Positions 1 to 5,746 of a DNA stretch of 5,748 bases are shown here, piece by piece. Each line of letters opens with the position of its first letter. Positions within the stretch are counted from its first letter, which is position 1. Origin of the DNA: a bacterium (GTDB taxonomy: Bacteria > Desulfobacterota > Binatia > UBA12015); assembly GCA_018970825.1 (NCBI GenBank), contig JAGWVP010000230.1:1-5748 (forward strand). The letters are read 5' to 3'. Below the pieces are notes generated by a model. The model did no database searches, was not told the DNA's origin, and saw only the letters and a program-made list of their open reading frames with translations. A program made the translations under genes and the position numbers.

Positions 1-1050
1 CGCTTCGACGCGAACTCCTACGTCACGCTCACGCTCGCGATGGACTTCTTCGACCTCGGCGACGAGCCGGCGGAGCTGCGTCGTTCGCTCGAGGCGAGCC
101 CGGCGCGCTGGCTCGTGCTCGCCTTCGAGAGCGACTGGCTGTTCCCTTCCGAGCAGAGCCGTAAGATCGTCGACGCCCGGATCGCCTCGGGACGCCCCGT
201 CTCGTGGTGCTGCGTCGAGGCCCGCGGCGGGCACGACTCGTTCCTGCTCGAGGAGAAGCTCGACGTCTACGGCGGGATGATCGGCGGCTTCCTCGAGTCG
301 CTCGAAGCGAGCGATGCGCGCGACGCGAGTCGCGACCCGGCGGCCGGGCCGGAGGCGGGCATCGCGCGCGCGTCGGCGGATGCCACCGCGCCCGCCGGTT
401 CCCGGTCCGCGGCCGCGGAGCGCCCGGCCGCACCGCGGGGCGTCTTCCGCGGCCAGCGCCTCGACCAGGCCGCGATCCTGCGCATGATCCCGCCGGGCGA
501 GAGCGTGCTCGACCTGGGCTGCGGCGACGGGGACCTCCTGCGCGAGCTGCGTCGTCGCGGCAACGCCGGCCTCGGCATCGAACTCGACGAGCGCCACGTG
601 CTCGCGACCATCCGCGACGGGCACGACGTCGTCCAGCAGGACCTCGAACGAGGCCTCTGCCCGTTCCGCGACGGGCAGTTCGACTGGGTCGTGCTGTCGC
701 AGACGCTGCAGTCGGTCACCGAGACCGAGCTCATCGTGCGCGAGATGGTGCGCGTGGGACGCCGCGCGATCGCGAGCTTCCCGAATTTCGCCTGGCACCG
801 GCTGCGGACGATGCTCTTCGAACAGGGCCGCTCGCCCAAGGCCGAGGGCGCCTACGGCTACGAGTGGTGGAACACGCCGAACCGGCGCTTCCCCTCGATC
901 CTCGACTTCGAGGAGTTCTGTCGCCGCCAGTCGATCGCGATCGACCAGCGGGTCTACCTCGAGTCGGAGAGCGGCCGGCTGGTGGGCGAGGGCGAGGACC
1001 CGAACTGGAACGCGGACGTGGCGATCTTCGTGCTGCGCCGCGGAGCCTGA
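1..1050 (+). CDS. metX-metW: MetX-MetW fusion: C-terminal end of homoserine O-acetyltransferase joined to MetW (5'-partial)
   Basis: The frame is open from base 1, so the 5' part is missing; 349 residues are visible (numbered from base 1). Residues 1-103 match the end of MetX, the alpha/beta-hydrolase enzyme that acetylates L-homoserine with acetyl-CoA in methionine synthesis. RFDANSY opens the segment, the catalytic-triad Asp is Asp45 in SDWLFP, and the triad His is His78 in GGHDSFLLE; the nucleophilic Ser would lie upstream. An Ala/Pro/Arg-rich linker follows (about 104-145), with no stop. Residues 146-349 are a whole MetW domain: SAM-binding motif VLDLGCGDGD (169-178), acidic Glu194 ending strand 2, FDWVVLSQTLQS (227-238), SFPNF (259-263) and YEWWNTPN (287-294). 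metX and metW are usually separate adjacent genes, and MetW is thought to assist or control MetX. I see no good internal ribosome site for a separate MetW. Cytoplasmic. Identity is confident; fusion is seen directly. Confidence 0.93.
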   Translation, partial: RFDANSYVTLTLAMDFFDLGDEPAELRRSLEASPARWLVLAFESDWLFPSEQSRKIVDARIASGRPVSWCCVEARGGHDSFLLEEKLDVYGGMIGGFLESLEASDARDASRDPAAGPEAGIARASADATAPAGSRSAAAERPAAPRGVFRGQRLDQAAILRMIPPGESVLDLGCGDGDLLRELRRRGNAGLGIELDERHVLATIRDGHDVVQQDLERGLCPFRDGQFDWVVLSQTLQSVTETELIVREMVRVGRRAIASFPNFAWHRLRTMLFEQGRSPKAEGAYGYEWWNTPNRRFPSILDFEEFCRRQSIAIDQRVYLESESGRLVGEGEDPNWNADVAIFVLRRGA

Positions 1051-1079
1051 CGGGCTCGTTCAGCGCCGCGCGAGGCGCT
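1043..1079. terminator. possible hairpins between convergent stop codons
   Basis: Two short perfect inverted repeats lie at the meeting point of the metX-metW and antiporter genes. The first has arms at 1043-1047 and 1053-1057 (GAGCC/GGCTC, 5-nt loop) and contains the metX-metW stop. The second has arms at 1062-1067 and 1074-1079 (AGCGCC/GGCGCT, 6-nt loop). Neither is followed by a real T-tract on either strand, so they are poor intrinsic terminators, and such stems arise easily in GC-rich DNA. They are noted because nothing else in the 9-nt gap could end transcription. Confidence 0.2.
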
Positions 1080-2199
1080 TCGCCTTCGCGTCCGCCTCGG
1101 CCCGGTCCTTCTCCTGCCTCAGCCCGCGCGCGAGCAGCACGGCGAGCGTGACCGCGCTCAGCGGGAGCGCGAAGAAGACCATCGCGTCGACGAAACGGCC
1201 GAACAGCGGGTGCGCGAGGGCCGAGAGCACGAGGTACACCAGGTACGCGACGTACCAGGCGACGAACAGCCCGCCTTCCCACCTCGAGATCGACTGCCCG
1301 TCGAGCGCGACCGGCAGGCAGGCCATGGCGGTGACCAGCATGACGGGGAGGTCGAGTTGCCGGGCCTCCGGCGCGACCGGGAGCCCGCTCGGTGCGAGCA
1401 CCGCGCCCACGCCGAGGATGAGGAGAAGGTTCGCGATGTTCGAACCGACCACGTTGCCGACCGCGATGTCCCCCTCGCCACGGCGGGCCGCGGCGAGCGA
1501 CGCCGCGATCTCCGGCAGCGAGGTGCCGATCGCGATCACGGTCAGGCCGATCACGAGGTCGGAGAGGCCGAGGGTGCGCGCCACGTCCGAGGCTCCCTCG
1601 ACCATCGAGCGCGCGCCGAACCCGAGCAGCGCGAGCCCGGCCACGACCCGGAGCAGGTCGGGCACCCAGGCGGCCCCCGTCTCCGGCCGCACCTCCGGGA
1701 GCCTCTTCACGTCGAGCGGGACCGAGGTCGCGTCGTTGCCGCCCTGCCGCAGCTGGTACCAGGTGAAGGCGGCGTAGCCCGCTAGCAGCAGCATCCCCTC
1801 CCCGCGGTCGACGAGCCCGTCGCGGCAGAGCATCGCCGCGGCGAAGGACACGGCGATCATGAGGGGGATTTCCTGTCGCGTCACCCGCCGCGCGACCGCG
1901 ATCGGCGAGACCAGCGCGGAGAGCCCGAGGATCAGGAGCACGTTGCAGATGTTGCTGCCGACCACGTTGCCGACCGCGAGCCCGCCTTCGCCGGCGAACG
2001 CCGACCGCGCGGTGACCGCGAGCTCCGGTGCACTCGTGCCGATCGCGACGACGGTGAGGCCGACGACGAGCGGGGAGAGGCCGAACGCGAGCGCGAGCCC
2101 GGAGGCGCCGCTCACGAGGAGCGAGGCGCCCGGCACGAGGCAGGCGATCCCGATCGCGACCAGCCCGAGGCTCGCCGGGTTCACCGCCGCTCCGTCCAT
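1060..2199 (-). CDS. calcium/sodium antiporter, CaCA family (YrbG-like)
   Basis: A 379-residue inner-membrane cation exchanger that most likely swaps Ca2+ for Na+ or H+. The two inverted-topology alpha repeats are clear. Repeat 1 has GLTVVAIGTSAPEL (47-60) and GNVVGSN (77-83). Repeat 2 has GLTVIAIGTSLPEI (218-231) and GNVVGSN (248-254). Glu59 and Glu230 in the GTS(A/L)PE motifs match the ion-binding glutamates of NCX-type exchangers. A polar loop (about 150-178) separates the halves. After the expected last helix (about 308-326) there is one more hydrophobic stretch (about 336-357) and a charged tail rich in Lys/Arg/Glu/Asp, so it is longer than YrbG (about 325 residues). The ATG at 2199 has only a weak G-run upstream. 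A GTG at 2184 (Val6) has GGAG five bases before it and may be the true start. It lies 22 nt downstream of the aldehyde dehydrogenase, probably in the same transcript. The transported ion is inferred from the family. Confidence 0.93.
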   Translation of the reverse strand: MDGAAVNPASLGLVAIGIACLVPGASLLVSGASGLALAFGLSPLVVGLTVVAIGTSAPELAVTARSAFAGEGGLAVGNVVGSNICNVLLILGLSALVSPIAVARRVTRQEIPLMIAVSFAAAMLCRDGLVDRGEGMLLLAGYAAFTWYQLRQGGNDATSVPLDVKRLPEVRPETGAAWVPDLLRVVAGLALLGFGARSMVEGASDVARTLGLSDLVIGLTVIAIGTSLPEIAASLAAARRGEGDIAVGNVVGSNIANLLLILGVGAVLAPSGLPVAPEARQLDLPVMLVTAMACLPVALDGQSISRWEGGLFVAWYVAYLVYLVLSALAHPLFGRFVDAMVFFALPLSAVTLAVLLARGLRQEKDRAEADAKAKRLARR

Positions 2200-2221
2200 C
2201 GCGCCGCGAGCCCCCGGCCGC

Positions 2222-3715
2222 TCAGGCGAAGAGGTCCATCACGTAGTCGTTCAGGTCGACCGCGACGCTCTTCGTTCGAGTCAGGTAGTTCACCATGCCG
2301 ACGCCGTTCTCGCGCCCGTAGCCAGACATCTTGTAGCCGCCGAAGGGGCAGCTCGTCTCGATGCGGTGGTAGGTGTTGATCCACACCGAGCCCGCCTTCA
2401 GCCGGCGCGCGAGCTTGTGGGCGCGCTTGATGTCGTTCGTCTGGATGCCGGCCGCGAGTCCGTAGACGATGTCGTTCGCCTTCGCGAGCACGTCCTCCTC
2501 GGAGGAGAAGCGCAGCACGCAGGCGACCGGCCCGAAGATCTCCTCCTGGGCGATCTTCATCCGGTTGTCGACGTCGACGAACACGGTGGGCGAGAAGTAG
2601 TGGCCCTTCGCGAGCTCGGGCGCGTCGGGCTTGCCGCCGCCGCAGAGCATGCGCGCACCCTCCTCCTGCCCGATCTTCACGTAGCGCGAGACGCGGTCGA
2701 ACTGCTCCTTCGAGACCAGCGGCCCGAGCTGGGTCATCGGGTCGAGCGGGTTGCCGATCCGGATCGCCTTCGCGCGCGCGACCAGCTTCTCGACGAAGAC
2801 GTCGTGGATCTTCTCGTGGACGAAGATGCGCGAGCCCGACGTGCAGACCTGTCCGCAGTTCGTGTAGATGCCGAAGATCGCGTTCGCGACCGCCCGGTCG
2901 ACGTCGACGTCGTCGAACACGATGTGCGGCGACTTGCCGCCGAGCTCGAGCGTCACGACCTTCAGGTTCGTGATCGCGTTGCGCGCGACCTCCTGCCCGG
3001 TGGTCGTCTCGCCGGTGAAGGCGATCTTGTCGACGTCGGGATGCGCCGCGAGCGCGGCACCGGCCGTCGGGCCGAAGCCCGGCACGACGTTGAAGAGCCC
3101 CGGCGGGGCGCCCGCGTCGGCGAAGCAGCGCGCGAGTTCGAGGGCGGTCAGCGGGGTCAACTCGGCCGGCTTCAGCACGACCGTGTTGCCGCAGGCGATC
3201 GCGGGAGCGGTCTTCCACGCGGCCATGATGAGCGGGCCGTTCCACGGCACGATCCCGCCCACGACGCCGAGCGACTCGCGCAGCGTGTAGTTGAGCGACT
3301 CGCCGGGCAGCATCGAGGGATTCACCTCGCCCTGGATCTTGGTCGCCATGCCGGCCCAGTACTCGAACACCTCGACGGCCTGCATCGCGGTGCCCGCGGT
3401 CCACATGGTCGGACCGCCCATGTCGAGCGTCTCGAGGTGCGCGAGCTCGGCCATGCGGTCCTGGATCCGCTGCGCGACCCGCAGCAGGAGCCGCCCGCGC
3501 TCGCCGACCGGCATCTGCGACCACACGTCGTCGTGGCAGGCGCGCGCGGCGGCGACCGCGCGGTCGACGTCGGCCGCGTCGCCCTCGGCGACGGTCGCGA
3601 CGACGGTCCCGTCGGCCGGGTTGATCGTCTCGAAGGTCCGGCCGGAGGAGGCCGGCACGCTCGCGCCCCCGATGAAGAGATCGTAGTGGGGTACGGACTG
3701 GGTCTGGGTGCTCAA
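2222..3715 (-). CDS. NAD(P)-dependent aldehyde dehydrogenase
   Basis: A full-length 497-residue member of the aldehyde dehydrogenase superfamily, which oxidises an aldehyde to its carboxylate in the cytoplasm. All core residues are present: Asn159 in VPWN (oxyanion hole), Lys182 in VLKPAE (cofactor binding), the FTGETTTG turn (233-240) of the Rossmann fold, general base Glu257 in LELGGKSP, nucleophile Cys291 in NCGQVCTSGSR, and Glu392 in EEIFGP, which contacts the nicotinamide ribose. The C-terminal oligomerisation strand region PFGGYKMSGYGRENG (457-471) is intact. The start is TTG, preceded by GGAAGGAG at 7 nt; the first in-frame Met is not until residue 68, well inside the fold, so TTG is needed. 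Length and motifs fit the betaine-aldehyde / phenylacetaldehyde / hydroxymuconic-semialdehyde branch, but the substrate cannot be read from sequence. It probably leads a two-gene transcript with the antiporter and is divergent from the crotonase gene. Confidence 0.95.
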   Translation of the reverse strand: MSTQTQSVPHYDLFIGGASVPASSGRTFETINPADGTVVATVAEGDAADVDRAVAAARACHDDVWSQMPVGERGRLLLRVAQRIQDRMAELAHLETLDMGGPTMWTAGTAMQAVEVFEYWAGMATKIQGEVNPSMLPGESLNYTLRESLGVVGGIVPWNGPLIMAAWKTAPAIACGNTVVLKPAELTPLTALELARCFADAGAPPGLFNVVPGFGPTAGAALAAHPDVDKIAFTGETTTGQEVARNAITNLKVVTLELGGKSPHIVFDDVDVDRAVANAIFGIYTNCGQVCTSGSRIFVHEKIHDVFVEKLVARAKAIRIGNPLDPMTQLGPLVSKEQFDRVSRYVKIGQEEGARMLCGGGKPDAPELAKGHYFSPTVFVDVDNRMKIAQEEIFGPVACVLRFSSEEDVLAKANDIVYGLAAGIQTNDIKRAHKLARRLKAGSVWINTYHRIETSCPFGGYKMSGYGRENGVGMVNYLTRTKSVAVDLNDYVMDLFA

Positions 3716-3722
3716 GAGTCGG

Positions 3723-3730
3723 CTCCTTCC
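3723..3730 (-). promoter_or_regulatory. Shine-Dalgarno of the aldehyde dehydrogenase (fixes a TTG start)
   Basis: On the minus strand the sequence reads GGAAGGAG, then 7 nt, then TTG. This is a near-ideal ribosome site, and it decides the start because no ATG or GTG at a suitable position is available. Confidence 0.8.
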
Positions 3731-3750
3731 GTCGTGTCGCGCTTCGAGTC

Positions 3751-3779
3751 TCTATCGACCGCGCCCCGCCGTGGCGCAA
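3751..3779 (-). promoter_or_regulatory. candidate promoter for the aldehyde dehydrogenase
   Basis: On the minus strand, TTGCGC (3774-3779) and GATAGA (3751-3756) are separated by 17 nt. Each matches the sigma-70 consensus at about three of six positions. Transcription would start near 3744, leaving a leader of about 28 nt that just contains the ribosome site. Spacing is right but the match is modest, and promoter consensus in high-GC bacteria is loose. Confidence 0.3.
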
Positions 3780-3789
3780 GCGACGGGGC
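3763..3789. repeat. imperfect inverted repeat in the divergent intergenic region
   Basis: GCCCCGCCG (3763-3771) and CGACGGGGC (3781-3789) pair at eight of nine positions around a 9-nt centre. The repeat overlaps the candidate -35 of the aldehyde dehydrogenase, where an operator for a dimeric regulator would sit. No regulator gene is in the window, and GC-rich DNA gives such repeats by chance, so a regulatory role is only a suggestion. Confidence 0.3.
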
Positions 3790-3798
3790 CCGCGCGGC

Positions 3799-3826
3799 TT
3801 GCCCGTCCGAGGTCGGCGCTGATAGG
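3799..3826 (+). promoter_or_regulatory. candidate promoter for the crotonase gene
   Basis: TTGCCC (3799-3804) and GATAGG (3821-3826) are separated by 16 nt. They resemble the pair proposed for the opposite strand (TTGCGC, 17 nt, GATAGA). Transcription would begin near 3833, giving a leader of about 70 nt. The matches are weak (four and three of six). Confidence 0.25.
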
Positions 3827-3830
3827 CGCC
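3815..3830. repeat. short hairpin GGCGC-TGATAG-GCGCC
   Basis: A perfect 5-bp inverted repeat (3815-3819 with 3826-3830) encloses a 6-nt centre that includes most of the candidate -10 of the crotonase promoter. It could be an operator half-site pair, or chance. Confidence 0.2.
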
Positions 3831-3889
3831 CGGGAGGTCGACACCGGCGATGCGCGCCGGCCGCGTCGGCCCCGCCCGGCGGCGGATGC

Positions 3890-3895
3890 GGAGGA
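3890..3895 (+). promoter_or_regulatory. Shine-Dalgarno of the crotonase gene (fixes a GTG start)
   Basis: GGAGGA is followed by 8 nt and then GTG at 3904. This favours the GTG over in-frame ATGs at 3850 and 3886, which would add an Arg-rich leader unlike any crotonase N-terminus. The 3886 ATG also overlaps the approach to this site. Confidence 0.75.
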
Positions 3896-3903
3896 ACTCG
3901 CCC

Positions 3904-4707
3904 GTGACCCAGGAGAAGGAACTGCTCGCCGAGCGCGCCGGACACGTCCTCGTGCTCACTCTGAACCGCCCCGAGCGCATGAACGCGCTCAACCACTCGT
4001 TGCTGAAACGCGAGCTGCCCGAGGCCTTCCGCGAGGCCGCAGCCGACCCGGAGATCCGCGTCGTCGTGCTGACGGGGGCCGGCGAGAAGGCGTTCTGCGC
4101 GGGCGCGGACCTGAAGGACGCGGCCGAGACGGGCTCGATCGGCGGGACGCAGGGTCCGTCCCAGGGTCCGTACTACCGCGGCACGCCGACCGAGTTCCTG
4201 CGGGTCGGCTTCGACAAGCCCGTGATCGTCGCCGTGAACGGCATGTGCCTCGGTGCCGGGCTCCACTTCCTCGCCGACTGCGACCTCGCGATCGCGGCCG
4301 ACCACGCGACCTTCTTCGACACCCACGTGCGGGTCGGGCAGGTGTTCGCTCTCGAGGCGGTCGGGCTGCTCCGCCGCATGCCCTTCGGCGACGTCATGCG
4401 GATGATGCTGCTCTCGGGAACCGAGCGGCTCGACGCACAGGCCGCCCTTCGCCTGTCGCTCGTGAGCGAGGTGGTTCCGCGCGAGCGACTGCCGGCGCGC
4501 GCGCGCGAACTCGCGGCGACGATCGCGGAGTTCTCGCCGGCCACGATCGCGGCCAGCAAGCGCGCGATCTGGGGCGCCCTCGAGCACGGGCTCGGCGGCG
4601 GGCTCGAGCACGGCTGGCGCGAGATCTACCGTCACTGGTCGCACCCCGACTACGTCGAGGGCCCGCGGGCGTTCGCGGAAAAGCGCAAGCCGCGCTGGAC
4701 GCCCTGA
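3904..4707 (+). CDS. enoyl-CoA hydratase/isomerase family (crotonase) protein with His at both catalytic Glu positions
   Basis: A 267-residue crotonase-fold protein from the GTG at 3904, a normal family length. The N-terminal strand VLVLTLNRPERMNAL (15-29) and the two oxyanion-hole segments, FCAGADLKD (64-72) and NGMCLGAG (112-119), are intact, so it should bind an acyl-CoA or similar thioester and stabilise an enolate. Gapless alignment with rat mitochondrial enoyl-CoA hydratase around the shared CD(I/L) motif puts His121 at Glu144 and His141, in FFDTHVRVGQ, at Glu164. Simple hydratase activity is therefore doubtful. From memory, FFDTHV-type crotonases recur in actinobacteria and proteobacteria as unassigned family members. 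Some histidine-using crotonases, such as 6-oxocamphor hydrolase, cleave C-C bonds, so that is an alternative. The C-terminus (HPDYVEGPRAFAEKRKPRW) is typical and complete. It is divergent from the aldehyde dehydrogenase and convergent with the GST-like gene. Fold is confident; reaction unknown. Confidence 0.93.
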   Translation: MTQEKELLAERAGHVLVLTLNRPERMNALNHSLLKRELPEAFREAAADPEIRVVVLTGAGEKAFCAGADLKDAAETGSIGGTQGPSQGPYYRGTPTEFLRVGFDKPVIVAVNGMCLGAGLHFLADCDLAIAADHATFFDTHVRVGQVFALEAVGLLRRMPFGDVMRMMLLSGTERLDAQAALRLSLVSEVVPRERLPARARELAATIAEFSPATIAASKRAIWGALEHGLGGGLEHGWREIYRHWSHPDYVEGPRAFAEKRKPRWTP

Positions 4708-4732
4708 GCGCGAGGGCGCACGCCGCGTCTCA
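4705..4732. terminator. possible hairpin spanning both convergent stop codons
   Basis: TGAGCGCG (4705-4712) pairs with CGCG-T-CTCA (4724-4732), giving eight base pairs with one bulged T around an 11-nt loop. The stem includes the crotonase stop and the stop of the GST-like gene. There is no T-tract on either strand, and part of the symmetry follows simply from two opposed TGA codons, so a bidirectional terminator is only a possibility. Confidence 0.2.
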
Positions 4733-5746
4733 GTCCCGCGCGAACAGGCTCTCGCAGCCCGTGCCCTCGAGGATCGCGTCGACCGCCCGCCGGTCCTCGA
4801 CCGCGAGCGCCTCGCGGGCCTCGCGCAGCCAGAACAGGCACTTGCCCTGGTACGGGAAGGGCTTCTGCGTCCAGGGGCGGTCGTCGATCGTGCACTCGAC
4901 CGCGGCTGCGCCCGACTCGAGCGCAGCCGCGTTCGCGAGCAGGAAGGGTGCGTAGACGCGCCCGACCTCGGAGAGGATCGCGCGCAGCGTGCCGGGGAGC
5001 TCCCCGCGCTCCGTCCACGGCCGGCCGTCGGTCTCGAGGCCCGAGAGGTCCTCCATGACGTCGACCCATGCCGCGACCCGCGGGGTCTCGCGATGGGCGA
5101 TCGCCATCGGGGTGGGATCGAAGGCGACGAGCTGGGTGAGCTGCCCGTAGACGCCGAAGTCGGCGGACGCGGGACGGCGACCGAACAGGAAGGGCGTCGC
5201 CACGAGGTGGGCGTCGAGCAGGTGGAGAAAGCGTCGGTACGACTCCTCGATGACCGGTGCCGTCGTCGGGTTCGACCCGACGACGCCGAGCCGATCGATC
5301 TGTCGTCTCGCGAACGCGCGGCCGTTGGCGACCGCCGTCTCCTCGGGCTGGTCGATCCGGAACCAGCGGGGCAGGATCGCGGCCGCGTGGTCGGCATCGG
5401 CCTCGAAGGCCCAGCGGTAGTGGAACATCGCCTTCGTGAGCCACTCGTCGGCGAAGTCCTCGACGAGCAGGTCGAGGAACGCGAGCACCGGGTCCGGCGG
5501 GATCACCGAGCGCCCGGGGTGTCGCCGCTCGAGTTCGCGGATCAGCGGACTCGAATCGGTGCGCGCGACGAGCGACCCGTCGGGCCCGGGCTCGACGAGC
5601 TGCGGCAGGAGGACGACGCGCGGCTGCGGGAGCGACGCGGTCTCGGGCCAACCCTGGTTGACCCATGCGTGCGGGATCCGGCGGTAGCGGAGCACCGCTC
5701 GGAACTTGCGGCTGTACGGCGAACCGGGGGCACCGACGATGCGCAT
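4730..5746 (-). CDS. glutathione S-transferase family protein with long C-terminal extension
   Basis: 338 residues from an ATG two bases inside the right edge; the ribosome site, and possibly a slightly earlier start, lie outside the window. The N-terminal thioredoxin-like domain begins MRIVGAPGSPYSRKFRAVL, has a cis-Pro loop at LLPQL (46-50) and a glutathione-binding-type acidic-Ser turn at TDSSPLIRELE (63-73). The active-site segment has serines (Ser9, Ser12) rather than a Cys. A helical C-terminal GST domain runs to about residue 235, with FLFGRRPASADFGVYGQL (186-203) carrying the usual buried Asp. About 100 further residues follow, including RPWTQKPFPYQGKC (290-303), which is not part of a minimal GST of 200-230 residues. 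From memory, such long GST-like proteins recur in proteobacteria. It may conjugate or reduce electrophiles, but no substrate is evident. It converges on the crotonase gene with a 22-nt gap. Confidence 0.88.
   Translation of the reverse strand: MRIVGAPGSPYSRKFRAVLRYRRIPHAWVNQGWPETASLPQPRVVLLPQLVEPGPDGSLVARTDSSPLIRELERRHPGRSVIPPDPVLAFLDLLVEDFADEWLTKAMFHYRWAFEADADHAAAILPRWFRIDQPEETAVANGRAFARRQIDRLGVVGSNPTTAPVIEESYRRFLHLLDAHLVATPFLFGRRPASADFGVYGQLTQLVAFDPTPMAIAHRETPRVAAWVDVMEDLSGLETDGRPWTERGELPGTLRAILSEVGRVYAPFLLANAAALESGAAAVECTIDDRPWTQKPFPYQGKCLFWLREAREALAVEDRRAVDAILEGTGCESLFARD

Noticed and set aside
2898..2919. GTCGAC-repeat tracts in the aldehyde dehydrogenase (also near 2569-2580)
   Set aside because: They encode Asp-Val-Asp in the normal protein (DDVDVDRA and VDVDN) and simply reflect preferred codons GTC and GAC.
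3850..3903. N-terminal extension of the crotonase from ATG 3850 (MRAGRVGPARRRMRRNSP)
   Set aside because: The leader is Arg-rich and unlike crotonase N-termini, and the good Shine-Dalgarno at 3890-3895 points to the GTG at 3904. It is not a convincing targeting signal either.
3716..3903. A small gene, riboswitch or non-coding RNA in the divergent gap
   Set aside because: No short frame with its own ribosome site and no recognisable riboswitch core could be seen; the gap is adequately explained by two promoters and leaders.
1859..3907. Very long open plus-strand frame antisense to the antiporter and aldehyde dehydrogenase
   Set aside because: It is Arg/Ala/Val/Asp-rich with no recognisable domain, and lies opposite two genes with every family motif intact. 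Long antisense frames are expected in DNA this rich in G+C.
4579..4613. 11-bp direct repeat CTCGAGCACGG giving LEHG twice in the crotonase
   Set aside because: The helix has the usual length for the family up to the conserved HPD..EGPRAFAEKR ending, so this is more likely biased codons for similar residues than an inserted duplication.
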